Below are positions 1-8,220 of a stretch of DNA of 16,900 nucleotides, in pieces (position 1 is the stretch's first letter; the number at the start of each line of letters is the position of its first letter). The DNA lies in contig JAZRVE010000070.1 in NCBI GenBank assembly GCA_045598975.1, positions 1 to 16,900 on the forward strand, given 5' to 3'. The DNA comes from UMGS882 sp045598975. Its GTDB lineage: Bacteria > Bacillota > Clostridia > Oscillospirales > CAG-382. Made by a program: the position numbers and the translations under genes. The notes under the pieces are model-generated. The model saw nothing but the letters and a program-made list of their open reading frames with translations, did no database searches and was not told the DNA's origin.

Positions 1-474
1 GGATTCCCGGCTCTTTTTCTCGGTCTTCTCCTGCGTTTTCTCATCATCAATCGACAGTTCTTCGGAAAATTCCGTCGGGATCTCTTCCGTCTCCGCGATT
101 CGTTCTTCCGTTACGTCCGTTACTTCCGCCTCGGGCTTTGCTTCCTCGACGGGCTCTGCCGTTTTTTTGCTCTTGGAGGCTTTCTTTTTGGGAGTTTCCG
201 CCTTGGGCTCTTCCGCAGGCTTTGCTTCGACAGCCTTTTCCTCGGGCTTTGCCTCTTCGACGGGCTTTGCCGTTTTTTTGCTCTTGGAGGCTTTCTTTTT
301 GGGAGTTTCCGCCTTGGGCTCTTCCGCAGGCTTTGCTTCGACAGCTTTCGCCTCGGGCTTTGCCGACTTCTTGGTCTTTGCTTTCGGTTTGCTTTCGGTT
401 TCGGGCGTTTCGACTGCCTTTTCCTCGGTCTTTACGACTGCGTTTTCTGCCTTTTCGCTTTTTTTCTTCGTCAT
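1..474 (-). CDS. rpoD: Partial: Lys/Ala/Glu/Pro-rich N-terminus, probably of sigma factor RpoD
   Basis: An open frame of 158 codons runs from ATG at 474-472 to the window edge without a stop, so only the N-terminus is seen. It begins MTKKKSEKAENAVV and consists almost entirely of K, A, E, P, T and S, with a 37-residue unit repeated twice; near the edge it becomes more ordinary acidic sequence (IPTEFSEELSIDDE). No sigma-70 domain is in view. The RpoD call rests on position: it starts 11 bases after the dnaG stop, with AAGGAG overlapping that stop, and dnaG-rpoD is the classic macromolecular-synthesis operon order. Many clostridial RpoD proteins carry such a charged low-complexity extension, perhaps disordered and nucleic-acid-interacting. 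A histone H1-like or other basic protein remains possible. The reading frame is secure; the identity is inferred. Confidence 0.55.
   Translation of the reverse strand, partial: MTKKKSEKAENAVVKTEEKAVETPETESKPKAKTKKSAKPEAKAVEAKPAEEPKAETPKKKASKSKKTAKPVEEAKPEEKAVEAKPAEEPKAETPKKKASKSKKTAEPVEEAKPEAEVTDVTEERIAETEEIPTEFSEELSIDDEKTQEKTEKKSRES
131..345. repeat. In-frame 111-bp (37-codon) tandem duplication in the putative rpoD extension
   Basis: Two adjacent copies lie at about 131-234 and 242-345, offset by exactly 111 bp. The stretches 161-234 and 272-345 are identical over 74 bases, and the preceding 30 bases differ at three positions by my alignment. Because 111 is a multiple of three, the duplication adds 37 residues without breaking the frame. 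Each protein unit contains EAKPAEEPKAETPKKKASKS. The near-identity of the DNA, including third codon positions, points to a recent duplication or ongoing homogenisation rather than two old diverged repeats. Confidence 0.9.
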
Positions 475-485
475 GACTTTTCTCC

Positions 486-2282
486 TTATTCGGATTTATC
501 CTCATTTTTCATTTTTTCTTTTTTGATACGGGCGATCTTCTGCTCGAAGGTTTCGTCGGCATCCGCATTTTTTGCCGAAAACCGACGCAGTGCCTCCACC
601 TGCTCCTTGAAAGCCGAAAGCCCGTTGGCATTCAAGCCCGCCCGTGCACGGCGGATGTTTTCGATATAGGAGACCTGCTCCGGCGTATACGTCTCGTTCA
701 GCTCGGCAAGGTCGCCGTTTCGCTTGTGAAGCTCAGCAAGACGCTCGTACAGCGTTCGGTCGAAGGACGTAACAAAAAGTTCCGCCGTAAGTCCGGTATC
801 GCTGTCAAAGTATTCCGGGTACAGCATCAGCATCCCGAGGATACGTCGCTCGGCATCGCTCTGCGCCGGGTATTTGAGCGAATCGGGATTGACGGTATCC
901 CGGTAATGCAACAGATCGCGTTCAACGGAATCATTATATTTCTTTCTGATCTTCTTGTTCTCGGCTATTGCCATATGATTCAGTTCCGCACGAATGGCAT
1001 CGGTCGAGATACCGGCAAGCTTTGAGAGCCGTTCCACGTAAATCTCCCGCTTGACCTGCGACGAGACGGTGCACAGCGTCCGGCAGACCTCCTGCACCGC
1101 GGCAAGCTTATCGTCGGGATCGTTCAGGGTATGCGCCGCCAGGATACGGTTGATTTTATAGTCGATCTGACCGACGGACGCGCCGAGCAGTTTGGAAAAC
1201 GCCGCCGCACCGTTCGTTCTGATGTATTCGTCCGGGTCTTTGGCACCGGTGATCTTGATGACCTTGACGTCCACTCCGACGTCCGAAAGAAGGCTGATGG
1301 CTTTCTGTGTAGCGTTCTGCCCGGCGCCGTCGGCGTCGTAGGCAAGGAAAACCGTTTTGGCATAGCGGGACACGATACGCGCATGTTCCGACGTGATCGC
1401 CGTTCCGAGGGTCGCGACCGCCCCCGTAAAGCCCGCCTGATGCATGGCGATAACGTCCATGTAGCCCTCGCACAGGATCAGTTCTCCCGAACGGGCGTAT
1501 TCCTCTTTTTTCTCGCCGAGAGCCGTGTTCTTGGCAAAATTCAGTGCAAACAGATGCTTGCTTTTTTTGAAAACGACGGTGTCGGAGGAATTGAGGTATT
1601 TGGGCTTGGAGTCATCGAGCACACGCCCGCCGAACGCCACGATATTGCCGGTCGTGTCGATGATGGGGATCATGACGCGGTTGCGGAAAAGGTCATACGG
1701 TTTCCCCGTTTTCTGCGAAATGCCGCACAGCGAATTTTCGCGTATCTCTTCGACAGAGAAACCTTTCTCCGTCAGAAAATCCACAAGACCGTGGAAGGAA
1801 TCCGGCGCGTAGCCGAGTCCGAAATGCGTGATGGTCGCACGCGAAAAGCGGCGTTTTTCGGTATAATAGGAAAGTCCCGCCGCCCCTTGCGGCGAAAGCA
1901 GGTTTTCATGAAAATGCCGTGCGGCGAACTTATTCATTTCAAACGCCCGCTCACGCGTCAGCGCCGCCGCCTTTTTTGGTGCGCCGAAAGAGGTCTGCTC
2001 GGGAAGCGTCATGCCGCTTCTGTCGGCAAGATACCGCACGGCATCCATGTATTCGAGGTTTTCGATGCGCATGATGAAGGTGATGACGTCGCCGCCCGAC
2101 GAACAGCCGAAGCAGTGGAAATGTTCTCCGTACAGCGTGAACGACGGCGATTTTTCACTGTGGAACGGACACAGCCCCACCATATTGCTCCCGGCACGTT
2201 TGAGCACCACGTAACGCGATACGACTTCTTCAAGAGGATTGCGCATTTTCAGTTCTTCGATAAAGGCTGTCGGCAAAGGCAT
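486..2282 (-). CDS. dnaG: DNA primase DnaG
   Basis: DNA primase, which makes RNA primers at the replication fork. The 598-residue protein has the family layout. The N-terminal zinc-binding domain has C38, H41, C57 and C60 (CPFH...CFGC). The catalytic core follows, with RNA-polymerase-domain sequence such as FRNRVMIPI at 199-207. The TOPRIM domain carries the acidic motifs EGYMDV (272-277) and DADGAG (316-321). The roughly 200-residue C-terminal part would contain the helicase-binding region and is weakly conserved. A GTG at 2303 extends the frame, but the ATG at 2282 is chosen because GGGAGG sits seven bases upstream of it on the minus strand. The gene lies 33 bases downstream of dgt and directly upstream of the putative rpoD, so the three are probably co-transcribed. 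Length and all key residues look normal. Confidence 0.96.
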   Translation of the reverse strand: MPLPTAFIEELKMRNPLEEVVSRYVVLKRAGSNMVGLCPFHSEKSPSFTLYGEHFHCFGCSSGGDVITFIMRIENLEYMDAVRYLADRSGMTLPEQTSFGAPKKAAALTRERAFEMNKFAARHFHENLLSPQGAAGLSYYTEKRRFSRATITHFGLGYAPDSFHGLVDFLTEKGFSVEEIRENSLCGISQKTGKPYDLFRNRVMIPIIDTTGNIVAFGGRVLDDSKPKYLNSSDTVVFKKSKHLFALNFAKNTALGEKKEEYARSGELILCEGYMDVIAMHQAGFTGAVATLGTAITSEHARIVSRYAKTVFLAYDADGAGQNATQKAISLLSDVGVDVKVIKITGAKDPDEYIRTNGAAAFSKLLGASVGQIDYKINRILAAHTLNDPDDKLAAVQEVCRTLCTVSSQVKREIYVERLSKLAGISTDAIRAELNHMAIAENKKIRKKYNDSVERDLLHYRDTVNPDSLKYPAQSDAERRILGMLMLYPEYFDSDTGLTAELFVTSFDRTLYERLAELHKRNGDLAELNETYTPEQVSYIENIRRARAGLNANGLSAFKEQVEALRRFSAKNADADETFEQKIARIKKEKMKNEDKSE

Positions 2283-2315
2283 TTCCGTCCCTCCCTTCCG
2301 CACGGCGGCTGTTGA

Positions 2316-3344
2316 TTATTTACTCCATTTTTTCGGGATATACAGATTTTCAAACGTCAGCACGGCATAGCGGTCGCTCATGCAGGCAAGGTAATCGCAC
2401 ACGGCACGGTCGCGTGAGCAGTTCTCACCGATATTCCGCCTGTATTCCTCCGGCAGACGGTCGGCGTCTTTGCTGAAATAGTCGTACAAGACCTCCAACA
2501 TCGCTCCGGCTTTGACTTCCTCGCTCTTGGCGACCGGGTTAAAATACACGTGCTCGAACAAAAACGAACGCAGTGCCATGGTCGCCTCGTATATGGGCTC
2601 CTCCATGGCGACGTCGAAAATGCCGTTTTGCAGATTGTCCCGCGTTTTGCGGATCATGCTCCGCACCATGACGTCAATTCTTGCGCTGTGTGTATCGCCG
2701 AGTATTTCTTTGAGATCGCCGGGAATTTCCTTATCTTTGAGGACTCCCGCCCGCACGGCATCGTCGATGTCATGATTGATATAGGCGATGCGGTCGGCGT
2801 ATTTTAAGATACGCCCTTCGAGCGTTTCCGCCTGCGCGTCGCCCGAATGGCACAATATGGCGTCACGCACCTCATAGGTCAGGTTGAGTCCTTTTCCGTC
2901 TTTTTCGAGAAGATCGACCACCCGCAGGCTCTGTTCGTTGTGCTTGAAGCCATCCGGACAGAGACGGTCAAGGATGCGTTCGCCCGCGTGTCCGAACGGC
3001 GTATGTCCGAGATCGTGTCCGAGAGACGCCGCCTCCACAAGGTCTTCGTTGAGGGAAAGCAGACGTGCGACCGTCCTTGCGATCTGCGTCACTTCCAGCG
3101 TATGCGTAAGTCTCGTGCGGTAATGATCGCCCTCCGGCGACAGAAAGCATTGCGTCTTATGCATAAGCCTGCGGAAAGATTTGGAATGCGTGATGCGATC
3201 ACGATCGCGCATATATCCGGTACGGATATCATCGTCACGCTTTTTCTCGGGTTTTATGCGTCCGCGGGAATCCCTCGCATGTGCCGCAAAGGGTGACAGA
3301 CGCTCCGCCTCCTGCTGTTCCAGATACTTGGTGTATTCGCTCAC
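2316..3344 (-). CDS. dgt: dGTPase-like HD-domain triphosphohydrolase
   Basis: A 342-residue HD-superfamily protein of the deoxyguanosinetriphosphate triphosphohydrolase family, which hydrolyses dNTPs to deoxynucleoside and triphosphate in nucleotide-pool control. Metal-binding residues are visible: H81 in RLTHTLEV, H110-D111 in SLGHDLGHTPFGHAGE, H135 in the KHNEQS segment and D183 in KYADRIAYINHDIDDA. The N-terminal RDRDRITHSKSFRRLMHKTQ stretch is also typical. Its length matches the shorter Gram-positive form rather than the roughly 500-residue E. coli enzyme, so exact nucleotide specificity is uncertain. The start is GTG at 3344-3342, preceded by AAAGGGAGGG. The gene lies upstream of dnaG, a common clostridial arrangement that fits a replication-linked role. 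Confidence 0.93.
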   Translation of the reverse strand: MSEYTKYLEQQEAERLSPFAAHARDSRGRIKPEKKRDDDIRTGYMRDRDRITHSKSFRRLMHKTQCFLSPEGDHYRTRLTHTLEVTQIARTVARLLSLNEDLVEAASLGHDLGHTPFGHAGERILDRLCPDGFKHNEQSLRVVDLLEKDGKGLNLTYEVRDAILCHSGDAQAETLEGRILKYADRIAYINHDIDDAVRAGVLKDKEIPGDLKEILGDTHSARIDVMVRSMIRKTRDNLQNGIFDVAMEEPIYEATMALRSFLFEHVYFNPVAKSEEVKAGAMLEVLYDYFSKDADRLPEEYRRNIGENCSRDRAVCDYLACMSDRYAVLTFENLYIPKKWSK

Positions 3345-3370
3345 GCGAATCCCTCCCTTTCTGCTTTCTG

Positions 3371-3397
3371 ATAATACTATACGCTGTAAACTGACAA
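3371..3397 (-). promoter_or_regulatory. Weak candidate promoter for dgt-dnaG-rpoD
   Basis: In the 60-base gap between hflX and dgt the minus strand reads TTGTCA (3397-3392), then 15 bases, then TATTAT (3376-3371). The boxes are reasonable but the 15-base spacer is short for sigma-A. An overlapping TATAGT lies beside it. It could give dgt-dnaG-rpoD a promoter separate from hflX. No terminator is visible after hflX, so read-through is equally possible. Confidence 0.3.
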
Positions 3398-3404
3398 AAC
3401 ACTT

Positions 3405-4742
3405 TTATTTTTTCGACTTTTCTTCCGTTTCTGCGTACTTCCCATACAAACCGACTTCTTTTTCCGTTACCACAGCCGTCACGACCGTTCCGTCGTCCGT
3501 ATAGGAGACCTCGTTCACCACGGCGTTTTTATAGAGATAACTGACGGCACCGGCGCAGGCGGGATCGGAAAACGGAAAGAGGAAAGTAACGGTTTTTCTG
3601 GTTTTCGACAGTAGTTCCTCTACCTTTTCGAGCAATCTTGCTGTGTTGCGGCCGTCAAGCGCCGAAAGGCAGACGCTGTCTTCTTTTTCCGGCAGTATCG
3701 CGTCGGCGTCCGCCAAAAGATCGCATTTGTTATAGACGTACAGCCTCGGCTTATCCTCGCAGCCGAGATCGGCAAGCAGTTCCTCCGTCACCTGCGTCTT
3801 TTCCTCTGCGTTCTCGTCCGACGCATCCGCCACCACAAGCAGCACGTCGGCATATTTTACCTCTTCCAGCGTCGAGTGGAATGCCTCGACGAGTGAATGC
3901 GGCAGTTTGTTGATAAAACCGACGGTATCCGTCAGAACCATTTCTTTTCCCGACGGCAGGCGCAGTTTACGAGCCGTGGTATCAAGCGTTGCAAACAGCT
4001 TATTCTCCGACAGCACCCCGGCTCCTGTCAGATAGTTGAGAAGCGTCGATTTTCCGGCGTTGGTATACCCGACGATCGCCGCCGTCGGAATGCCCGACTT
4101 CATTCGTTTGGCGCGTTTGACACCGCGCTCTTTCTCCATTTCGGCGAGTTCTTCTTTCAAAGCCAATATCCGCCTCTGGATATGCCGCTTATCGGTTTCG
4201 AGCTTGGTTTCACCGGGACCTCTTGCCCCAACGGCACCGCTTGTGCCGCCCTGTCGGGAAAGCGCTATCCCTTTTCCCGTCAGCCGCGGCGCCGAGTATT
4301 TGAGCTGTGCGATCTCCACCTGCATTTTGCCTTCTCCCGTCAGCGCGTGTGCGGCAAAAATATCGAGGATCAGCATGGTGCGGTCGATGACGCGCACGGG
4401 TTCGCTGTTTTCGTCGCCGTCTTCGTTGAAAACGTCTTCGAGGTTGCGTATCTGCGACGGCGACAGCTCCGCATCGGCAACGGCAAGCGTAACAGACTGC
4501 GCACGGCACAGTTCCGCCATCTCTTTTGCCTTTCCCTTGCCGAAATAATACGCGGCGTCCGGCGTCGGGCGGCACTGCGACACCGAAAGGACGCGTATCT
4601 CCTGCGCGTCTTCTTCCAATGCCGTTTCCGCAAGCGCCCCCAGTTCCTTTACCGACTCGTCCGTCTGCATTTCTTCCGACGGCGATGCATATAATGCCAT
4701 TAAGAGAACGGTGATCTTTTCTTTTTTCGGCAAACCCTCCAC
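3405..4742 (-). CDS. hflX: Ribosome-associated GTPase HflX
   Basis: A 445-residue GTPase of the HflX family, which binds the 50S subunit and can split stalled ribosomes. The N-terminal HflX domain includes YYFGKGKAKE (65-74), a likely coiled-coil linker near 185-212, and the family signature around GGTSGAVGARGPGETKLETD (165-184). The G domain has the P-loop GYTNAGKST (225-233), DTVG (272-275) and NKCD (338-341). A short C-terminal domain follows. The start is GTG at 4742-4740 with GGAGGG seven bases upstream on the minus strand. It is the first visible gene of the leftward block and is divergent from the YlmC/YmxH-family gene, with only about 60 bases between them. No clear promoter could be assigned there. 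All motifs appear intact. Confidence 0.95.
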   Translation of the reverse strand: MEGLPKKEKITVLLMALYASPSEEMQTDESVKELGALAETALEEDAQEIRVLSVSQCRPTPDAAYYFGKGKAKEMAELCRAQSVTLAVADAELSPSQIRNLEDVFNEDGDENSEPVRVIDRTMLILDIFAAHALTGEGKMQVEIAQLKYSAPRLTGKGIALSRQGGTSGAVGARGPGETKLETDKRHIQRRILALKEELAEMEKERGVKRAKRMKSGIPTAAIVGYTNAGKSTLLNYLTGAGVLSENKLFATLDTTARKLRLPSGKEMVLTDTVGFINKLPHSLVEAFHSTLEEVKYADVLLVVADASDENAEEKTQVTEELLADLGCEDKPRLYVYNKCDLLADADAILPEKEDSVCLSALDGRNTARLLEKVEELLSKTRKTVTFLFPFSDPACAGAVSYLYKNAVVNEVSYTDDGTVVTAVVTEKEVGLYGKYAETEEKSKK

Positions 4743-4793
4743 GGTAATCCCTCCACTTATTTTTCAGATTTTCAGAAACATTCACGCACAAAA

Positions 4794-4802
4794 GAGGTGA
4801 TC
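4794..4802 (+). promoter_or_regulatory. Near-perfect Shine-Dalgarno site that fixes a TTG start
   Basis: GAGGTGATC is a nine-base match to the complement of the conserved bacterial 16S rRNA 3' end. It lies three bases before TTG at 4806, placing the GAGG core eight bases from the start codon. An in-frame GTG at 4797 lies inside this site, so initiation there is implausible and TTG is the likely start. Confidence 0.8.
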
Positions 4803-4805
4803 GGA

Positions 4806-5087
4806 TTGACTTTTGATGAACTCAAAGAAAAACAGGTCATCAATATCAACGACTGCAAAATTCTCGGCTACATCACCGACGCAAACCTTGACGTTTCCTG
4901 CGGGCGCATCCTGTCCGTCACCGTTCGCGACTGCAAGGGCATCCTCCCTTTCGGGGGAAACGAGATCACGATACCCTACGAAAACATCACCAAGATCGGC
5001 GACGACATTATTTTCGTAAACGTCGTAAACTGTTCCCTGCCGCCACCGCCGCAGGCAGAGCCTCCGAAAAAGCGCTTCTTCTCTTGA
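4806..5087 (+). CDS. YlmC/YmxH-family small PRC-barrel-like sporulation protein
   Basis: A 93-residue protein of the YlmC/YmxH family, found widely in spore-forming Firmicutes and annotated as sporulation-associated; its molecular role is not known. It resembles a single PRC-barrel-like beta domain. Visible features are the TFDELKEKQVININDCKILG start, the conserved D-D-C-type stretch and the C-terminal IPYENITKIGDDIIFVN, followed by a Pro-rich, basic tail (PPPPQAEPPKKRFF). TTG at 4806 is chosen over the in-frame GTG at 4797 because the latter is inside the Shine-Dalgarno sequence. The gene stands alone, divergent from hflX, and a strong terminator follows three bases after its stop, so it is a single-gene transcript. 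Confidence 0.85.
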   Translation: MTFDELKEKQVININDCKILGYITDANLDVSCGRILSVTVRDCKGILPFGGNEITIPYENITKIGDDIIFVNVVNCSLPPPPQAEPPKKRFFS

Positions 5088-5089
5088 AG

Positions 5090-5133
5090 AAAACCCGACC
5101 GGGATTTTGGGCTCGGTCGGGTTTTGCTTTTTT
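5090..5133. terminator. Bidirectional rho-independent terminator
   Basis: A perfect 12-bp stem, AAAACCCGACCG (5090-5101) with CGGTCGGGTTTT (5114-5125), encloses a 12-base loop. On the plus strand a T6 run (5128-5133) follows, ending the YlmC/YmxH-family transcript. The A-rich left arm supplies T residues on the minus strand, so the same hairpin can end the leftward decarboxylase operon, whose stop codon occupies 5133-5135. Confidence 0.92.
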
Positions 5134-6527
5134 CAGACGGAGGTCACCTGATTGTCGTAATCGGTATCCTTATCCAGAGCATATTTGCTCAATTTGCGCT
5201 TCTCAAAATACTTGACGGCGACCTGATCGAACAGAGCGTAAGACAGTACGTCCTCCTCCTGCTCCATATAGGGCGCGATCTCGGCTTTGAGCTTTTCGAT
5301 CTCGGGTTTGAGGTTATCGGCGGGACGGCAGGTGATGGGCTTCTCGTCGCCGATGATCTTCTTGACGATCTCATCCGAGATGGGAAGCGGCGTTTTGCCG
5401 TATTCGCCGCGGACAAGCGCCTTGAATTCCTTGGTGACCATCTTGTAGCGTTCCTTGCCGATGACGTTCATGACAGCCTGTGTGCCCACGATCTGTGAGG
5501 ACGGCGTCACGAGCGGCGGATACCCGACGTCGGCGCGTACACGCGGCACTTCTTCCAGCACCTCGTCGAGCTTATCCGACTGGTTGGCGTTTTTGAGCTG
5601 GGAAATGAGGTTGGAAAGCATACCGCCCGGCACCTGATACCGGAGCGAATTGACGTTGACTTTCAGCACTTTCGGATCGAGAAGCGTATCTTTGAGATAC
5701 TTTTCGCGCAGACCGTCAGCCATTTTGGACGGTACGTTGAGTTTTTCCAGCGAAAGCCCCGTATCGTACGGCGTCCCGGCAAGCGTCGCGACAAGCGATT
5801 CCGTCGGCGGCTGAGAGGTACCCATGGCAAGCGGCGAAAGCGCCGTATCCACGATATCGACACCGGCTTCGACGGCTTTTAAGAGCGTCATGGAAGCAAG
5901 TCCGCTCGTATAATGCGTATGAAGCTGGATCGGGATCTTGACGGTCTCTTTGAGCGCTTTGACAAGCTCGAAGGCGTCATACGGTTTGAGAAGTCCCGCC
6001 ATATCCTTGATACAGATGGAGTCAGCCCCCATCCCTTCCAGCGTCTTTGCATATTTGGCAAAATACTCGGTATTATAAACCGGTCCCGTCGTATAGCTGA
6101 TAGCCGCCTGCACGTGTCCGCCCTCTTTTTTGGTGGCGTTGATGGCGGTTTTCAGGTTGCGCGGATCGTTGAGAGCATCGAAAATTCGGATGATATCAAT
6201 GCCGTTTGCCAACGATTTCTGTACAAAATATTCGACGACGTCATCGGCATAGTGCCGATAGCCGAGAATGTTCTGCCCGCGAAACAGCATCTGTAATTTT
6301 GTGTTTTTGACATGGTCGCGGATGGTACGCAGTCTCTGCCACGGATCTTCGTCCAGAAACCGCAGGCAGGCGTCAAACGTCGCACCGCCCCATGCTTCCA
6401 GAGCATAATAGCCCACATCGTCGAGCGCGTCGAGAAGCGGCAGCATCTCCGGCGTCGACATACGGGGGGCAATGAGCGACTGATGCGCATCGCGCAGTAC
6501 CGTTTCCATGATTTTTACCTGTGCCAT
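5133..6527 (-). CDS. oadA: Oxaloacetate decarboxylase alpha-type carboxyltransferase, no biotin domain
   Basis: A 464-residue carboxyltransferase of the OadA / pyruvate carboxylase subunit B / transcarboxylase 5S family, moving a carboxyl group between oxaloacetate (or pyruvate) and carrier biotin. The TIM-barrel active site is intact: D13 in RDAHQS, K174 in CIKDMAG (the lysine that is carboxylated in the family) and the metal-binding H203 and H205 in QLHTHYTSG. LFRGQN at 81-86 is also conserved. Full OadA proteins are near 590 residues because a biotinyl domain is fused; here the protein stops after the carboxyltransferase and its conserved C-terminal helical part, and the biotin domain is a separate gene upstream. 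ATG at 6527 follows AAAGGAAAG. It is last in the operon. PycB is the main alternative, but the OadB/OadG neighbours favour decarboxylation and no biotin carboxylase is present here. Confidence 0.9.
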   Translation of the reverse strand: MAQVKIMETVLRDAHQSLIAPRMSTPEMLPLLDALDDVGYYALEAWGGATFDACLRFLDEDPWQRLRTIRDHVKNTKLQMLFRGQNILGYRHYADDVVEYFVQKSLANGIDIIRIFDALNDPRNLKTAINATKKEGGHVQAAISYTTGPVYNTEYFAKYAKTLEGMGADSICIKDMAGLLKPYDAFELVKALKETVKIPIQLHTHYTSGLASMTLLKAVEAGVDIVDTALSPLAMGTSQPPTESLVATLAGTPYDTGLSLEKLNVPSKMADGLREKYLKDTLLDPKVLKVNVNSLRYQVPGGMLSNLISQLKNANQSDKLDEVLEEVPRVRADVGYPPLVTPSSQIVGTQAVMNVIGKERYKMVTKEFKALVRGEYGKTPLPISDEIVKKIIGDEKPITCRPADNLKPEIEKLKAEIAPYMEQEEDVLSYALFDQVAVKYFEKRKLSKYALDKDTDYDNQVTSV

Positions 6528-6561
6528 ACTATCTTTCCTTTCTTAAAACGTTCTCACCCGA

Positions 6562-7770
6562 TCAGTGCGGGATAGTGGCGAGAAAATATCCGGCGGCGAC
6601 AGCCGAGCCGATAACGCCCGCCACGTTCGGTCCCATGGCGTGCATGAGAAGGAAGTTGGAGGGGTTCTCTTTCTGTCCGACGACCTGCGAAACACGTGCT
6701 GCCATAGGAACAGCCGACACACCGGCAGAGCCGATGAGCGGATTGATCTTGCCGTGGGTGAGGAAACACATGAGCTTACCGATCATCAGCCCGCCAAAGG
6801 TGGCAAAGGCAAACGCAATAAGTCCGAGTCCCACGATGAGAAGCGTCTGCGTCGACAGGAAGGACTTGGCGTCCGCCGTCACGCCGACCGACACGCCGAG
6901 GAAGATGGTGACGATATTGCACAGTTCATTCTGCGCCGTCTTGGAGAGACGGTCGGTCACGCCGCAGACGTTGAAGAGGTTGCCGAGCATAAGGAAGCCG
7001 ATCAGTGCCGCCGCATCCGGCAGGATGAGCGCGACGACCGCCGCGACCACGATCGGGAAGATGATCTTTTCGGTCTTGGATACCGGACGAAGCGTTTCCA
7101 TCTTGATCATGCGCTCTTTTTTGGTGGTGCAGAGCTTCATGATTGGCGGCTGAATGATCGGGATAAGCGCCATATACGAGTAAGCCGCGATGGCGATGGC
7201 GCCGAGCAGTTCAGGTGCGAGATTCTTTGTCACGAGGATAGCCGTCGGTCCGTCGGCACCACCGATGATACCGATCGCCGCCGCCTGTGACGGCGAGAAT
7301 TGAAGGCTCGCCAGAGCGCCGATGAACGCCACGTAGATGCCGAACTGTGCGCCGGCGCCCATGAGAAGCGACTTCGGATTGGAGATGAGCGGCGTGAAAT
7401 CCGTCATGGCACCTACCGCAAGGAAGATAAGCGACGGATAGATGCCGAGCTTAACACCGAGATATAAGAAATCCATCAGACCGCCCTGTTCGGCGATGGT
7501 CTGCATATTCAGATGAAAATTCGGATCGGTGCTGATGAACAGTTCCTTATGGAACAGCTCGCATCCCGGAAGGTTGGCAAGCAGCATGCCGAAGGCGATG
7601 GGCAGCAGAAGAAGCGGTTCAAAGCCCTTTCCGATGGCGAAATACATCAGAACGCCCACAATGACGTACATGATGAGCGTCTTGTAAAACTCCGGATTGA
7701 CGTTGCCGGCATCATAGATCATCTTATAGACGCCGGTCGTCTGCCAGAGGCTAAGTAAACTTTCTATCAT
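6562..7770 (-). CDS. oadB: Na+-translocating decarboxylase beta subunit OadB
   Basis: A 402-residue polytopic membrane protein of the OadB/MmdB/GcdB family. It decarboxylates carboxybiotin and couples this to Na+ export across the cytoplasmic membrane. Many hydrophobic segments are visible, beginning near residues 31-65. The Na+-site motif GGADGPT (170-176, with the key Asp at 173) and the AYSYMALIPIIQPPI segment (196-210) match the conserved core, as does the late GSAGVSAVPMAARVSQ segment, a region with a functional Arg in the family. The length fits the family. ATG at 7770 has GGAGG ten bases upstream. It lies between the biotin carrier (22-base gap) and oadA (34-base gap). The family does not by itself tell which acid is decarboxylated. 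Confidence 0.95.
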   Translation of the reverse strand: MIESLLSLWQTTGVYKMIYDAGNVNPEFYKTLIMYVIVGVLMYFAIGKGFEPLLLLPIAFGMLLANLPGCELFHKELFISTDPNFHLNMQTIAEQGGLMDFLYLGVKLGIYPSLIFLAVGAMTDFTPLISNPKSLLMGAGAQFGIYVAFIGALASLQFSPSQAAAIGIIGGADGPTAILVTKNLAPELLGAIAIAAYSYMALIPIIQPPIMKLCTTKKERMIKMETLRPVSKTEKIIFPIVVAAVVALILPDAAALIGFLMLGNLFNVCGVTDRLSKTAQNELCNIVTIFLGVSVGVTADAKSFLSTQTLLIVGLGLIAFAFATFGGLMIGKLMCFLTHGKINPLIGSAGVSAVPMAARVSQVVGQKENPSNFLLMHAMGPNVAGVIGSAVAAGYFLATIPH

Positions 7771-7792
7771 GGTTTCGATTCCTCCGTCAGCC

Positions 7793-8185
7793 TTATGCGA
7801 TCGTGAGAAGCACGTCGCCGGCGGCGACGGTTGCGCCCTGTGCGACCGTGACGGAAGAGACGGTGCCGTCGCACGGCGCCATGATCTCGTTTTCCATCTT
7901 CATGGCTTCGATGACCATCAGAACGTCGCCGCTCTTGACGGAGGCGCCGGAGGCAACGTTGATTTTCAAAATGGTGCCGTTGAGCGGCGATTCCACCTTT
8001 TCGCCGTTTCCGACGGGTGCTGCCGGCTTTGCGGCAGGTGCCGGAGCGGGAGCGGCAACAGATGCAGGTGCGGGAGCCGGAGCGGCGGGAGCGGATACGG
8101 GTGTCGTGACGGCGGAAGCGGACGTCTCTTCGACCGTAACGTCATATACGGTACCGTTTACGGTGACTTTATACTGTTTCAACAT
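7793..8185 (-). CDS. Biotin carrier protein of the decarboxylase (BCCP-like)
   Basis: A 130-residue biotin carboxyl carrier. The N-terminal 20 residues (MLKQYKVTVNGTVYDVTVEE) match the short beta segment common in such carriers. An Ala/Pro-rich flexible linker follows (about 23-58, repeated PAPAPA). The C-terminal biotinyl domain (about 62-130) has the biotinylation motif EAMKMEN with acceptor K96. The carrier would swing between the soluble carboxyltransferases and OadB. It corresponds to the gamma subunit of methylmalonyl-CoA or glutaconyl-CoA decarboxylase and to the 1.3S subunit of transcarboxylase. ATG at 8185 follows AAGGAG. It is the only biotin protein in the operon, although two carboxyltransferases are encoded, so both probably use it. 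Confidence 0.95.
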   Translation of the reverse strand: MLKQYKVTVNGTVYDVTVEETSASAVTTPVSAPAAPAPAPASVAAPAPAPAAKPAAPVGNGEKVESPLNGTILKINVASGASVKSGDVLMVIEAMKMENEIMAPCDGTVSSVTVAQGATVAAGDVLLTIA

Positions 8186-8220
8186 GATTATTCTCCTTTT
8201 CGTATCAGTGATAACGGGAC

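Noticed and set aside
47..505. Minus-strand 152-codon frame and plus-strand Leu/Phe-rich frames over the left edge
   Set aside because: They are other-frame readings of the repetitive Lys/Ala/Glu-rich coding sequence. The frame starting at 474 follows a good ribosome site and runs on past the window edge.
1131..2315. Plus-strand open frame of 394 codons opposite dnaG
   Set aside because: It lies wholly antisense to a primase with intact motifs, has Arg/Gly-rich composition typical of a reverse-frame shadow, and resembles no family I recognise.
3897..4694. Plus-strand 265-codon frame opposite hflX
   Set aside because: It is a shadow of a GTPase gene with complete P-loop, DTVG and NKCD motifs, and has no ribosome site or family resemblance.
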